In this document: in pieces, positions 1 to 13,709 of the stretch
Numbering within the stretch: position 1 is the first letter of the stretch
Layout: the number at the start of each line of letters is the position of its first letter
NCBI GenBank assembly: GCA_963965975.1
Contig: OZ014414.1
Location: 9,171,230-9,235,229, forward strand
DNA length: 64,000 nucleotides
Direction of reading: 5' to 3'
From: Xestospongia bergquistia
Taxonomy: Eukaryota > Porifera > Demospongiae > Haplosclerida > Petrosiidae
Made by a program: the position numbers and the translations under genes
The notes under the pieces: generated by a model
What the model was told of the DNA's origin: nothing
Databases searched by the model: none
The model's input: the letters and a program-made list of their open reading frames with translations, nothing else

Positions 1-107
1 GAAGTTAGTAGTTAATAGACTGTCACACCCACTTTTTTATTCATGCTAACAAGAAAAGTATCAAGGCCATTGCAGCAGCTGCTGAAACAAGATGATATAC
101 AAATTGT

Positions 108-340
108 CCATTTTATAAAGCTACCTTTTATGAAGAGAACTTGACCAGACACTTAATATTACCTAGAGGGATCTACCACTGTAAGTATATAAAAAGGGAA
201 ATCCAAAATAAATGATATTGTTGTCTTGTTTCATGTTTTATTTATACAATAACAACAGTTTATCACACTATATATGTCCACTGTATTAAAAATTAGTTTT
301 ATTGCTTCCTCTTCTGATGTAGGATAGTGACCATTTAATA
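108..340. pseudogene. Two degenerate KRIT1 exon relics in opposite orientations
   Basis: Bases 108-149 (plus) resemble the KRIT1 FERM exon that encodes RWPFYGATFYEGNLT at 30405-30509, but with changes that break the frame. Bases 294-340 (minus) resemble the exon encoding SGCYPTSEEEALELA at 30777-30854. The two pieces are in opposite orientations, although both exons lie on one strand in the intact gene, so an inversion or two insertions occurred. Not functional. The same pair recurs at 7421-7648. Confidence 0.6.
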
Positions 341-342
341 TG

Positions 343-391
343 GACATAAATCTGGTCCTATAATGGTCCATTATAGGACCAGATTTATGTC
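343..391. repeat. Perfect inverted repeat, 24-bp arms, 1-nt centre
   Basis: The arms starting GACATAAATCTGG and ending CCAGATTTATGTC are exact reverse complements around a single central base. It would extrude as a cruciform or fold as an RNA hairpin. It is kept unchanged at 7651-7699 and sits directly beside the KRIT1 relic, suggesting a foldback made during rearrangement. Confidence 0.85.
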
Positions 392-951
392 TTAATGGAT
401 GTATGGGTTAAAAGTGGGAGTGGCTTAGATGAAATGAGAGATAAATGGACAAGGAATTAGATGCCATTATTTTAACTATAGCAATTAATATTGTATGTAT
501 TATATAGATATACAAACTGATCATCTTGATATTACTAGGAGCACATGAGCATTGCAAAGCAACGCGAAGGAGCATCAAACTGCCATTTTATTTGTATTCT
601 AACCATTGTTGAAACACAGTCATGGATTATTCCATATAAGGAAAATACACTTAAGTAGCATAAGTACTGTTAAGTACGTGATGGAGCAATGAATATTATT
701 ACAATGGTGAAAAAAAATAAAAAAGAAAAGTTATGTACATCGAGAAACGTTTCAAAGAATTAGACTGGTAGGTTATGGAGGCTTTTGTCATTAAAGAGGT
801 GGAAACAGTTGAACAACATATATCTTTATTCACCTGTGTTATTAAAACCTCTTTATGCTATTAAGATTATTATCTGATATTATAACATTATTAATAGAAT
901 GAATAGTTACTACTTCTTTCGGTTTCATGGTTTACGTTTCAAATCATGTTT

Positions 952-1330
952 TTATATAAAGAGTTGTGCATTTCTATAGCCTCCATGGTGATGCCTCAGC
1001 TTGCCATGAACACTTCCTCTAGTTATTACTGCACCTCTGGCAATAGCATAGTTCAGTGATGATAATTGGCCTGAGGTGGTGTGCTTGACCTGACTAAAGA
1101 AAGTCTCAACTTCACTATCATTGAGACGTACTGGATATATTGTGTACCCAGGGTGAGCAGAAGTGAAATCAGCACATGAGTTCTTAAAGCCATAATACAT
1201 GAGCCTGAGTAAGTCCCAGGTTTGCCAACAGTAAGCCTGATATATCCCATTTGTTCAGCCATTCTTGGGTCCATTGACAGAGTCAGCCGCTGTTTTCGTG
1301 TAGCAGGGTCTTCAGAAGGTCCCTTCTCTT
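952..1330 (-). mobile_element. Transposase-like remnant (weak)
   Basis: A minus-strand frame of about 82 codons includes RLNDSEVETFFSQVK followed by SSLNYAIARGAV. The style resembles the C-terminal part of a DDE-type transposase, but no catalytic acidic triad can be placed and there are no clear terminal inverted repeats. An overlapping frame in the same region is also open. A nearly identical copy lies at 8279-8645, differing by one H to R change in the protein and one altered base at its end. Could equally be an unrecognised gene fragment. Confidence 0.35.
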
Positions 1331-1489
1331 AAATTTTATCTATTTAAACCACACCTAACTAAGAGGTTACAGCCCAGAAGCTATTAAAATGCAAAACACT
1401 TTGCAGTTATGTCCATATATGGACATATGTTCTAAGCCTTGATTCAACAACAGTCGGTTAAGGAAGTTTGACGGTTGCTTCACAACGCT

Positions 1490-1757
1490 CATGCACTCCT
1501 GATGTTACTGATGAAAATACTGTTATTATAAAATATACTACACAATCTAATTTCATTTTATTTTGGGTTCATCATGGTAGTTTGTTATCTACATCAACTA
1601 CTGACTGGAATAAATCATTTACTATTAATGTGACATGTTCTTAATGTCCAAATATATAATACAACAGGTAATGAGATATGTAGTAGTGTTTTTAATGTAA
1701 TAATTCTATTTATATATTTGGTAGTTAGAACAGCAGATAAAAGGTAACATTATCAAT
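1490..1757 (+). pseudogene. BDH2-like dehydrogenase fragment, truncated
   Basis: Contains the exon piece encoding VHHGSLLSTSTTDWNKSF and the following INVT, homologous to the central part of the SDR enzyme BDH2/DHRS6. A 4-bp deletion after INVT, relative to the copy at 8786-9658, shifts the frame. The fragment ends at about 1757, just after the codons for GNIINMA, where the sequence switches to receptor gene A flank. No catalytic Tyr/Lys exon remains. Pseudogene. Confidence 0.75.
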
Positions 1758-2002
1758 ATGGCCAATTTAGGCCACACCTACATACAATTCAGGCGCTAAG
1801 CTGGAGCAGCTGTCAGAGAGCAAAAAGTGCGACGTTAGAGAAGTAAGTGTCAAGCAAAACTGCTCTATTTTTATTGTCTACTAGTTTTGTTAGAGAAAGA
1901 AATTGTTAATAAAAGATGAGAAAATGAAGTTAAAAGAAATTTAAAGAGAAAATAAAAGTGAGTGAGAAGACAAATTAAGAATAAACAACAAACTACTTAC
2001 TA

Positions 2003-5000
2003 TTACCAGAACACAAGTCTGTCTTTAATAACTTGATAACTGTCTAACTTCATACAATACTCTTTATGTTGTCTTGATAAGTATAGTTTCCTTATTGTAG
2101 TATTTTTATTAAATGATGTACATATTGTCTTGATATCATCATTGTTTAGTGAAGTATAGTCAAGATCTAGTTCTGTCAATGATGTAGTTGTTTGTATTAG
2201 ATCTGCTATTGTATTGGTACTAACTGAAGTGATCTGATGATTACCTCCGATGTTCAACATAGTCAGTGTTTGGTTTTTAGTAAGTCCTTCACAGATATAT
2301 CGGACTCCATTATCAGTGATGTTACAGTAGGAGAGATCTAGTTCTTTTAAAGTTGTATTACTTGATAACATAGTAGATAAGTGAGTTATATCTTCATCTG
2401 TGATATCAGTAACATCAGACAACACTAACTGTTCAAGTGTTTTATTATTAAAGAGACTATCACTGACTTGTTTGATACCACCAGTAAGTGAAGAGGAGTA
2501 CAGATCTAGTATCTTTATTGTTTTATTAGTTTTTAGTATCTCTGATAATATCGATACACACTTACTGTCCAATGAAGTGTACCATATATTAAGTCTCCTC
2601 ACTGTACACTTATTAAGATTGTTTATAATAACTGCAGTACTTTCAGGAGATGATGAGGAGAGATGAATACTCCATTCTTTTCCTGTTTGTTGTTCTTTTA
2701 TTAATTTACTTATAACATCTTCACTTTGTAATATACTTGGACTAGTGAGCCATACACTATTGTCATCATCATTCCACTGAACACTTCCAGTGTCTCCTGT
2801 TATAAAACAGAGTTAGTATATAGTATAGTACACACATAGTAATATATACTATAACACACTACAATACACAGACAATACACTGAAGAAGAAAGGAAGCCAT
2901 TACTGTTTACTGATTACGATTACTGTAGCAACGAATTATAGGAGGCGTGGTTTACTGTTAAATTTGAGTATGTTCTACTATAGACAAAAAATCCTATCAT
3001 ACTAACAGAACACTACTATATAATGGACTTCTGGTATATCAACTTAGTCTGGCGAAGCTAATCCCTTTGCTTTGAGAGGAATTATCTGGTATCCTATGTC
3101 TCATGTCTGACAAATTTTTATAGTTGAGTGTGACTAAAAACTGCTTTGATCTAATACAGGATCTGTAAATGAGTTATTCTTTAGACATTTCCTGTTTGAA
3201 TATGAAGTGTTTGTCCTTTCTTAAGTCAGTGATAAAATATAAAAGCTAGCTCATGTTTAATGGAGTCCTGGAGTCTAATACAAGGATTTATCTAACCTGG
3301 GATTAATGTAAAGAGTTACACTGAGTTCACCTACTCAAATTTTAATACAATAGTACAGTTTAATCTACGGATTTAGTTGCTCTGTATTTTCTTTGTACTG
3401 GATTTTCAGGTGTTAAAACATAAACTAGTTGGTGTTGCTTACCTTGTTTAAATGTATGTAAGGAAAAGATTTGATAAAAGAGTTTTGAGCATGTCTGGAA
3501 AGTCCCATCAATGTAGATTGTATAATGTAATTAGGTAAGTATTAAAACTCTTTGTACATTTTATAACAATTATCAATGAAAATTTTTAAAATTTCTATTA
3601 ATTAGGATTATGGTATCTGTAGGCAAAACCGTACTATTGTATTAAAATTTGAGTAGACAAACTAAGCAAAACTCCTAATCCTATGATTGAACAATGGATG
3701 TGATTTAGGAATTATTATCAGATTGTTCTGTAATAATGAAGACTGAAGATTTATTAGTTAATTTAATTCATTGTTTTACAGTATTCTGACAATTCCAGTG
3801 TATGCCTGATATCTTTAAAATTAACAGTTAATTATCATTCATTTTGTGGTTTGAGATATGAATATAATTAATAGACATCACTGATAATCATTATCAGTAA
3901 TAACAGTGCAGTGATGAACAAAATCACATTAAAATACTTTAGATGATCACTTTACTATTAAAATAGTACTACTACTGAGCACTAGTGATTATCACTATAA
4001 ACCAGTTATTATTGTGATATAAGTGACCCAACCTTTTCAAGTATATCATCACATGTGGTTTAAGTTGTTAAAATATTGTACAATACTTATCATATACTCT
4101 ACATATGATAAGTATTGTATATCATATAATACTAATATTGAAGAACATTAACTTAATATATACTAAGTTATAATTATAATATAACCTACTTGGATGAGGT
4201 AAGGAACTCTCATCTTTATCATCAGCTGAATCCTTTAACTGATCTGTTAACTCTAATATAAATGAATGCTCTATATCAATAGTTATATCATTTCTATTAC
4301 TACCTGTAGTTTCACTGATAAATGGTGTGGGTTCTTGTTGACTAGACTTTGTAGGGGTTCCCTCTTGTTCTTGATCAGTTACTGGTTTATGAGCCTTTGA
4401 TATGAATGCTAGATCTAGTAACAATGTCATATAATGAGAAGTGACTAATATCAGTTACCTTTTAAGTTCTGCCTTAATGCCTCAAACTGTTTGTTTCTCT
4501 CTCTTAATCGTAACATCAATGATGCTGTCACTTCCTGTAGTGTCTCCAACTCTTTTTGTCTCTCTGCAGACACTGACAGTAACTCTTCCTTAATAACTAA
4601 ATAATTATTAATTATAATTATGTATTGATAAATCAGTAACACAGACTATGTTAGTGATAGCTATTGTATTAATAATACCTTCCTTCCATTTCAAATGTGA
4701 TGTCAAATCTTTGATTGTTTTTTCTTTCATTTGTTTTCTTTCTACATAGAAACATTGAATTTTAAATCAGATATATCATATAATAGACAGCTATTAAATA
4801 AACAGTGATTATTGACTACATGGACAAATACCTTCACTTTGTTGGACAACAGATGATATTTGTAAAGTCATCTTTTTACTGATGGTTTGTCGTAGTTCAA
4901 GTTGACTTCTTAAATCCTTTGTATTCTCTTCTACAATAGGTCTAACCTCCTACATATCAATAAACAACACATGTAGTAACTGTTGTCTAATACTATTCAT

Positions 5001-6452
5001 CTCTTACCTTGTCTCTTTGACGTTTGTCATAAATAGTGTTGTAGCTGAGAGTGAGTTTTATTAATCCCACCTCTTTTAATACATCAAGATTCTCTTCTGC
5101 TGTTACTAGTAGAATATCCATCATATAATGTGGTGCATAGCAGGTCACAATGATAGAGTTGCCTTTCTTTATAGCTCTAACTTGGACTGACTTTGCCATG
5201 TCTTTGAATGCCTTTGATAGGAGGCCTTCAATATGACTGAGGGTGCGTTCATTTATCTTCCACTCTACAACAAACTCAATAGTCTCACATATTAGGTGAT
5301 GAGATGTTGAATCTATTGCAAAGGTCTGGTCAATACATATGTCAGCTTTAATTTTTTTGCAGAATTCATCAACAGCTGTCTTGAAATCTATGATGTGTTG
5401 TTTAGCCTCAGTGATCTTGTAGTGATTAACAATGGCCTCCAGACAACAAACATTAATGATAGTACATGAATGTTGAACAACATCTATGACATCATCAAAT
5501 GATTCAGCATTAACCAGTTGAGGTTCTAGTTCTTCAAAACATCTTCGTAGATATCTTTTGAGCTCTTTTAATGAAGGAATACCAGCTTCAATGAGTGGTG
5601 ATATAGTCTCAATAAGATCTCCAAAAGTCACTCTCATTTGATCAAATTCATATTGATATGTTGGTTGTAGATTGACTCGAGGACGACAAGTCTGGTCTAT
5701 TTGAATACATAATAAAATAATAAATTGAAGAAACTTACTCACCATATTCCTTGAGTATATCTTGACCAATTAATACTGTTTGTTCAGACTTCATTAAGAC
5801 ACTAGCGAAGATTTTTAATTTGCCAGGATCTTCAGACACTGTAGTATGTAGTGCTCTCAATGGACCATCTCCTAGTACACCTCCTAATCTATTGACTTCA
5901 TCTAATGTCTCCTTAGAGATCACTCTCTCTGTATATAACATCTGAACAATCTCCACAGGAAGAGTAAGTGGTAAGATTCTATCAGAGTGTTTGTGTAGCA
6001 TTTGACAAGATGGAGTAGATAACTCATCTGTTAAAATGTAAAGAGACAATGTATTACAAAACTTAAGATCACTAGTTCTTACTAAATTCCTTTATTTGTT
6101 CAGCAGCGAAAACTTCTTCTATTGCCTTGAGAGCGTCAGCTAATGAGTTCCATGTAGGACTTCCACTTTCAGTCACCTTGTCAGCTTTACTCAACCACAG
6201 AGTTAAACATTCCTGAAGACAGCTCTCTGGATCATCTCGGTACTTGGTTCTAATGCTTGATAGAGTAGGTTGTAATAGACCCAGTTGTAGACCAAGAGGA
6301 GACCAACGATGGCTTGGGAAATAGCCTTGTTTCAAAGCTTTAATGATATCTTTCAAATTACTAACATCTATAATAACAATATAATAGAGAGAAACAACTT
6401 AAAGTGAATACAATCAAGTTAACTCACTCAGTTCACTTTGATTTGCTGTCAT
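2003..6452 (-). CDS. Receptor gene A: Death / CARD-like / unassigned module / coiled coil / LRR protein (873 aa)
   Basis: Exons (transcript order): 6428-6452, 6083-6367, 5743-6027, 5008-5696, 4832-4949, 4679-4741, 4459-4596, 4190-4414, 2003-2796; total 2622 nt, in frame. Residues ~10-103 form a Death domain (RWSPLGLQLGLL, then CLQECLTLWL). Residues ~104-198 are CARD-like (EIVQMLYTERVISKETLDEV). Residues ~199-428 are a module I cannot assign, containing NSIIVTCYAP. Residues ~428-535 are charged coiled coil, followed by a Ser/Thr-rich linker. Residues ~609-873 are ribonuclease-inhibitor-type LRRs. No P-loop GxxxxGK[ST] was seen, so this is not a classical NLR. No signal peptide or membrane segment, so probably cytosolic. 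Start chosen at the short exon shared with C and D. An innate-immune sensing role is inferred from family architecture. Confidence 0.85.
3889..3907. repeat. Short palindrome in the gene A intron
   Basis: The ACTGATAAT/ATTATCAGT palindrome is also present in the equivalent introns of C and, with one change, D. It shows that the 1.4 kb intron between linker and LRR exons was copied as a block. Confidence 0.6.
4079..4119. repeat. Conserved 17-bp-arm hairpin in the intron before the LRR exon (gene A)
   Basis: Arms TACAATACTTATCATAT and its exact reverse complement flank a 7-nt loop. The same hairpin occurs in gene C near 16148-16188 and gene D near 25819-25859, about 70 bp from the splice donor of the linker exon each time. 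Gene B, which lost this intron segment, lacks it. Confidence 0.8.
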
Positions 6453-6642
6453 AACTAAGGGCTTGGGAGTGTCTAGTACTAGTAAAGGCTTCATAACAAA
6501 TATTGTAATTATTAATTACTGATACTATAAATAACATTTCATGAGTCATTTGTGATATAAATAACACCTTTCCTTATTTGGTAAAATAAACTAATATTTT
6601 TGTTGTATACAGTTTTAGTAGTCATGTTCACATTATCTATTA
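6453..6642. promoter_or_regulatory. Upstream region of receptor gene A
   Basis: AT-rich non-coding sequence. The first ~30 bp upstream of the ATG (TGTCTAGTACTAGTAAA region) is shared with genes C (near 18520) and D (near 28515), so it probably includes the copied 5' UTR and core promoter. No TATA assignment is possible because AT-rich matches are everywhere. Confidence 0.4.
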
Positions 6643-7093
6643 CAGTGGAGTAGGAAGCTATTTCAGTTTGGGGGGGGGGACATAAAAATTACTATAATAC
6701 ATGCATGTCTGTGCTTTCAACTAGTTTGCCATAATTTTATTTTAAAAAATAAATCAGAAATTGAATCTCCAAAAAAAAACTTTTCTTCTGTCATTTCTTT
6801 CAATGAAATCTTGAGCTATCTCTGTAAACTCAAGTTTGTCAGTCTTGTCATGATGAATATGTAAAATCATGCAATGGTTCAAACGCTGCTGACTCATTGA
6901 ATTCTGTAAATATATCTTTATACGCTTCAGGGTGGAAAAACTTCTCAATGTATCACTTTATGGTTCACTGTGCAAATTAAATAATCATTATGTGCATTTG
7001 TGTAATTCACACATTTTACAGAATAACAATGAATCATACCAGAAATATTTATTGGGGGGGGGGGGGCAGGCTCCCTCTGTTCCTACTCCTATG
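6643..7093 (-). mobile_element. hAT-like transposon remnant (C-terminal dimerisation segment)
   Basis: The 451-bp stretch begins CAGTGGAGTAGGAA and ends with TTCCTACTCCTATG, which pair as imperfect terminal inverted repeats, and has G-runs just inside both ends. A minus-strand frame at 6754-6948 reads SFSTLKRIKIYLQNSMSQQR followed by LNHCMILHIH, matching the C-terminal dimerisation region typical of hAT transposases (usual pattern SFSxLKRIKxxLRxxMxxxRL). The rest of the transposase is missing. An 8-bp target duplication is not clear. Confidence 0.65.
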
Positions 7094-7650
7094 TATTAAG
7101 TTAAGACTCAACCGTATTTGTGTTCTATTTAATTACTTATTAATAACTCAAGTTTTTTCTTAAATAATATGGAGTAATTAAGATACTAACAATAAGTAAT
7201 GGAAGGATAATGAACATAGTAAGTCAACATAGTTACAAGGAGAAGAGATTAAAATAGTAACTAGTTCACTTTGTATGGATACTGTTAGCAGCTCATGATC
7301 TGAATATATCAAGGAAGTTAGTAGTTAAAAGACTGTCGCACCCACTTTTATATTCATGCTAACAAGAAAAGTATCAAGACCATTGCTGCAACTGCTGAAA
7401 CAAGATGATATACAAATTGTTCATTTTATGAAGCTACCTTTTATGAAGAGAACTTGACCAGACACTTAATATTACCTAGAGGCATCTACCAAGTATATAA
7501 TAAGGGAAATCCAAAATAAATGATATTGTTGTCTTGTTTGATGTTTTATTTATACAATAACAACAGTTTATCACACTATATATGTCCATTGTATTAAAAA
7601 TTAGTTTTATTGCTTCCTCTTCTGATGTAGGATAGTGACCATTTAATATG

Positions 7651-7699
7651 GACATAAATCTGGTCCTATAATGGTCCATTATAGGACCAGATTTATGTC
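7651..7699. repeat. Perfect inverted repeat (second copy)
   Basis: Identical to the 49-bp palindrome at 343-391, with 24-bp arms. No substitutions separate the two copies. Confidence 0.85.
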
Positions 7700-8278
7700 T
7701 TAATGGATGTATGGGTTAAAAGTGGGAGTGGCTTAGATGAAATGAGAGATAAATGGACAAGGAATTAGATGTCATTATTTTAACTATAGCAATTAATATT
7801 GTATGTGTTATATAGATATACAAACTGATCATCTTGATATTACTAGGAGCACATGAGCGTTGCAAAGCAACGCTAAGGAGCATCAAACTGCCATTTTATT
7901 TGTATTCTAACCATTGTTGAAACACAGTCATGGATTATTCCATATAAGGAAAATACACTTAAGTAGCATAAGTACTGTTAAGTACGTGATGGAGCAATGA
8001 ATATTATTACAATTATCAATGGTGAAAAAAAATAAAAAAGAAAAGTTATGTACATCGAGAAACGTTTCAAAGAATTAGACTGGTAGGTTATGGAGGCTTT
8101 TGTCATTAAAGAGGTGGAAACAGTTGAACAACATATATCTTTATTCACCTGTGTTATTAAAACCTCTTTATGCTATTAAGATTATTATCTGATATTATAA
8201 CATTATTAATAGAATGAATAGTTACTACTTCTTTCGGTTTCATGGTTTACGTTTCAAATCATGTTTTTATATAAAGAG

Positions 8279-8645
8279 TTATGCATTTCTATAGCCTCCA
8301 TGGTGACGCCTCAGCTTGCCATGAACACTTCCTCTAGTTATTACTGCACCTCTGGCAATAGCATAGTTCAGTGATGATAATTGGCCTGAGGTGGTGTGCT
8401 TGACCTGACTAAAGAAAGTCTCAACTTCACTATCATTGAGACGTACTGGATATATTGTGTACCCAGGGTGAGCAGAAGTGAAATCAGCACATGAGTTCTT
8501 AAAGCCATAATACATGAGCCTGAGTAAGTCCCAGGTTTGCCAACAGTAAGCCTGATATATCCCATTTGTTCAGCCATTCTTGGGTCCATTGACAGAGTCA
8601 GCCGCTGTTTTCGTGTAGCAGGGTCTTCAGAAGGTCCCTTCTCTT
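8279..8645 (-). mobile_element. Transposase-like remnant (second copy, weak)
   Basis: Near-identical to the minus-strand frame at 952-1330, with the same RLNDSEVETFFSQVK core. The identity of the family is not established; no ends or catalytic residues are seen. Confidence 0.35.
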
Positions 8646-8785
8646 AAATTTTAGTTATTTAAACCACACCTAACTAAGAGGTTACAGCCCAGAAGCTATT
8701 AAAATGCAAAACACTTTGCAATTATGTCCATATATGATTCAACAACAGTCGGTTAAGGAAGTTTGACGGTTGCTTCACAACGCTC

Positions 8786-9658
<873 letters not shown>

Positions 9659-10700
9659 GTCACCTGATACTACTGACAATGTGTTAAGACCAATCTATTA
9701 ATTTGTATTTTGTGGAATGTTTTCTTAATAATTATTATTATTATTGTTTAATTTTAAAATAGTTAATTAAACATAATAGATGTCATATAGTGAGAAATAT
9801 TAGTATTGTTAGAATAAAGTACCAGCTGCTGGTAATAATACTCAACTAATACAGAAAGATCCCCCAATGAAGAGTTACACTATCTCTTGTCCTCCACTCG
9901 ACTATAAACTCCACCTACGCTAGCAAAACCTCTCAAATGTTTATTTTGTGGATGAAAAATGTCCTTGAGAACATTAGAATGAAGAAGGTATGAGAAAGAT
10001 ATAGAGAAAGATGTATACAATATGATATTATATAATACATTTTCATAATATTTTCTCTACCACACAATATTCACACACAAAGTATATAAATATAGAAATT
10101 AAAGATACTAGAGAATAAAATAATTATCTTTGATCATTACAACTTACTTCATATAGTTTTCATCCTCTCACTTCCAATATACTGTATTCAGTTAAAGGTT
10201 TATATCAATATTTGAGTCTCCTTTATAATAATGTTATATACATTGTTCATAGAATATATAATATGTTCTATTAATATTATTATATTATTAGTTCTATGTC
10301 TCAGGTTTATCTACTGAACAAAAATATGACAAATAAAATAATCTCTTGTTTATCAACTGAACTAACATCAGTATAATTTAAACTGCCTTCTTTAAAAGAA
10401 TATGATGCTGACTGCTGTGACAAGGTCATTATTGAGTTACTATTGGTTAAAATTAGGCCACACCCACATAAAACTCGGGCACCAAGCTAAACAGCTAAAC
10501 AGCTATTAGAGAGCAAAAAAGTGCAACGTTAGAGAAGTAAGTGTCAAACAAAACTGCTCTATTTTTATTGTCTACTAGTTTTGTTAGAGAAATAAATTTT
10601 TAATAAATGAAGAGAAAGGAAGTCAAATTAAAAGAAATTTAAAGAGAAAATAAAAGTGAGTGAGAAGACAAATTAAGAATAAACAACAAACTACTTACTA
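9659..10700. other. Intergenic: BDH2 3' flank and receptor gene B 3' flank
   Basis: No gene seen. Bases ~9700-10450 align with 22727-23480, so this is the copied downstream flank of BDH2. Bases ~10440-10690 (from GGCCACACCCACATA through the AAAACTGCTCTATTTTTATT stretch) are a flank conserved downstream of all five receptor copies, near 1770, 13840, 23535 and, inverted, 61850-61975. That conserved block may include the 3' UTR. Confidence 0.7.
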
Positions 10701-13481
10701 TTACCAAAACTGAAGTCTGTCTTTAATAACTTGATAACTGTCTAACTTCTTACAATACTCTTCATGTTGTCTTGATAAGCGTAGTTCCCTTATTGTAGTA
10801 TTTTTAAGTGATGTACATATTGTCTTGATATCATTATTGTTCAGTGAAGTATTGTAGAGATATAGTTCTGTCAGTGACGTAGTTGTTTGTATTAGATCTG
10901 CTATTGTACTGGTACTAACTAAAGTGATCTGACGATTATGTCCGATGTTCAAAGAAATCAACGTTTGGTTTTTAGTAAGTCCTTCACAGATATATCGGAC
11001 TCCATTATCAGTGATGTTACAGTAGGGAAGACTTAGTTTTTTTAAAGTTGTATTACTTGATAACATAGTAGATAAGTGAGTTATATCTTCATCTGTGATA
11101 TCAGTAACATTATATAACACAAACTCTTCAAGTGTTTTATTATTAAAGAGACTATCACTGACTTGTTTGATGCCACTAGTAAGTGAAGAGGACACCAGCT
11201 CTAGTATCTTTATTGTTTTATTAGTTTTTAGTATCTCTGATAATATTGATACACACTTACTGTCCAATGAAATGTCCACTATATCAAGTCTCCTCACTGT
11301 ACACTTGTTAAGATTGTTTATAATAACTGCAGTACTTTCAGGAGATGATGAGATGAGACGAATACTCCATTTTTTTCCTGTTTGTTGTTCTTTTATTAAT
11401 TTACTTATAACATCTTCACTTTGTAATACACTTGGTCTAGTTAGTTCAACAATATTGATATCATTATACCACTCAACACTTCCAGTGTCTCCTATTATAA
11501 AACAGAGTTAGTATATAGTATAGTACACACATAGTAATATATACTATAACACACTACAATACACAGACAATACACTGAAGAGAAAGGAAGCCATTACTGT
11601 TTACTAACTACGGTTACTATTGCAACAAATTCCAGGATGCGTGGTTTAATGTTAAATTTGAGGTTGAGGAACAATTCTATTATACTAACAGAACACTACT
11701 ATATAATGGATTTCTGGTATTCATATATCAACTTAGTCTGGTGAGGCCAACCTAGTTGCTTTTTTAGAGAAATTGTCAGGTAGCCTATTAATCTTGTACC
11801 TGACAAACCACGTTGTTTTTATAGTTGAGTGTGACTATAAACTGCTTTATCTATTTATTAATTTGCAAATGAAGGATCTGCAAATGAAGATATTTCCTCT
11901 TTGAATATGGCCTGTTCATCCTGTTCTCATTGTATTTAAGTCAGTGATAAAATATAAAAGCTAGCTCATGTTTAATGGAGTCCTGGAGTCTAATACAAGG
12001 ATTTATCTAACCTGGGATTAATGTAAAGAGTTACACTGAGTTCACCTACTCAAATTTTAATACAATAGTACAGTTTAATCTACGGATTTAGTTGCTCAGT
12101 ATTTTCTTTGTACTGGATTTGCAGGTGTTAAAACATAAACTAGTGGGTGTTGCTTACCTTGTTTAAATGTATGTAATTAGAAAGATTTGATAAAAGAATT
12201 TTGAGCATGTCTGGAAAGTCCCATCAATGTAGATTGGATAATGTAATTAGGTAAGTATTAAAACTCTTTGTACATTTTATAACAATTATCGATGAAAATT
12301 TTTAAAATTTCTATTAATTAGGATTATGGTATCCGTAGACAAAACGGTACTATTGTATTAAAATTTGAGTAGACAAACTCAGCAAAACTCCTAATTCTAT
12401 GATTGAACAATGGATGTGATTTAGGAATTATTATAAGATTGTTCTGCAATAATGAAGACTGAAGATTTATTAATTAGATGAGACTAGAATACATAATATT
12501 TCTATAGCTATAGGTAGATAACAACAAAATTACTTTTAGTTAGATCAGTTAATACTATACTAAAGATACTATACATTGTGGATGTGGTTAAAGTGATGCC
12601 TCAATCATGGTCAAAATTATCTTCCAATCTCAGATATCTCAATACATATTAATACACACAATTTCTATAGTATTATGTGATATATAATAGACAATGTATT
12701 GTGTTACTACCTGTAGTTTCAGTGATAAGTGATGTCTCTTTCTGAGTGGACTGTGTTTGAGTCTCCTCAAGTCCTTGATCAGTTACTGGTTTACGAACCT
12801 TTGATATTAATGCTAGATCTAGTAACAATGTCATATAATGAGAAGTCACTAATATCAGTTACCTTTTACGTTCTGCCTTAATGCCTCAAACTGTTTGTTT
12901 CTCTCTCTTAATTGTAACATCAATGATGTTATCACTTCCTGTAGTGTCTCTAACTCTTTTTGTCTCTCTGTAGACACTGACAGTAACTCTTCCTTAATAA
13001 CTAAATAATTATTAATTATAATTATGTATTGATAAATCAGTAACACAGACTATGTTAGTGATAGCTATTGTATCAATAATACCTTCCTTCCATTTCAAAA
13101 GTGATGTCAAATCTTTGATTCTTTTTTCTTTCATTTGTTTTCTTTCTACATAGAAACATTGAATTTTAAATCAGATATATCATATAATAGACAGCTATTA
13201 ATAAATAAACAGTGATTATTGACTACATGGACAAATACCTTCACTTTGTTGGACAACAGATGATATTTGTAGAGACATCTTTTTACTGATGGTTTGTCGT
13301 AGTTCAAGTTGACTTCTCGATTCCTTTGTATTCTCTTCTACAATAGGTCTAACCTCCTATATATCAATAAACAACACATGTAGTAACTGTTGTCTAATAC
13401 TACTCATCTCTTACCTTGTCTCTTTGACGTTTGTCATAAATAATGTGGTAGCTGAGAGTGAGTTTTATTAATCCCATCTTG
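10701..13481 (-). pseudogene. Receptor gene B: 5'-truncated copy retaining coiled coil and LRR
   Basis: The LRR exon 10701-11491 is fully open. Exons matching gene A exons 5-8 are present (near 13253-13370, 13082-13144, 12863-13000 and ~12711-12814). The last of these stops at ETTG, where a GTAGT donor could splice in phase to the LRR exon. At about 13481, inside the exon for the unassigned module, sequence changes to BDH2 intron. Death, CARD-like and most of the unassigned module are absent, and no start codon or promoter of its own is evident. An LRR-only transcript is possible but unproven. Its LRR strand residues differ from the other copies. Confidence 0.8.

Positions 13482-13709
<228 letters not shown>

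Larger units (their letters stand above)
1..1757. repeat. Left copy of a 1.75 kb segmental repeat (partner 7314-9060)
   Basis: This stretch aligns almost base for base with 7314-9060, with a few short indels (for example a 4-bp loss near 1633 relative to 8930). The window begins inside the repeat. It contains two KRIT1 exon relics, a perfect 24-bp-arm palindrome, a transposase-like reading frame on the minus strand and the central part of a broken BDH2-like gene. The homology stops abruptly at about 1757, inside a BDH2 exon, where the sequence changes to the 3' flank of receptor gene A. Near identity of the copies implies a recent duplication. Confidence 0.85.

Noticed and set aside
5008-5696. 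Possible NACHT domain in the receptor centre
   Set aside because: I looked for GxxxxGK[ST] and a Walker B acidic cluster in all four intact copies and found neither.
10301-10450. Possible extra exon between BDH2 and gene B
   Set aside because: No consistent frame; the same stretch at 23380-23480 has different indels, so it is non-coding.
11095-11511. Plus-strand frames over LRR exons (also 2400, 24155 and the minus frame at 61070)
   Set aside because: They are antisense shadows of the LRR exons.
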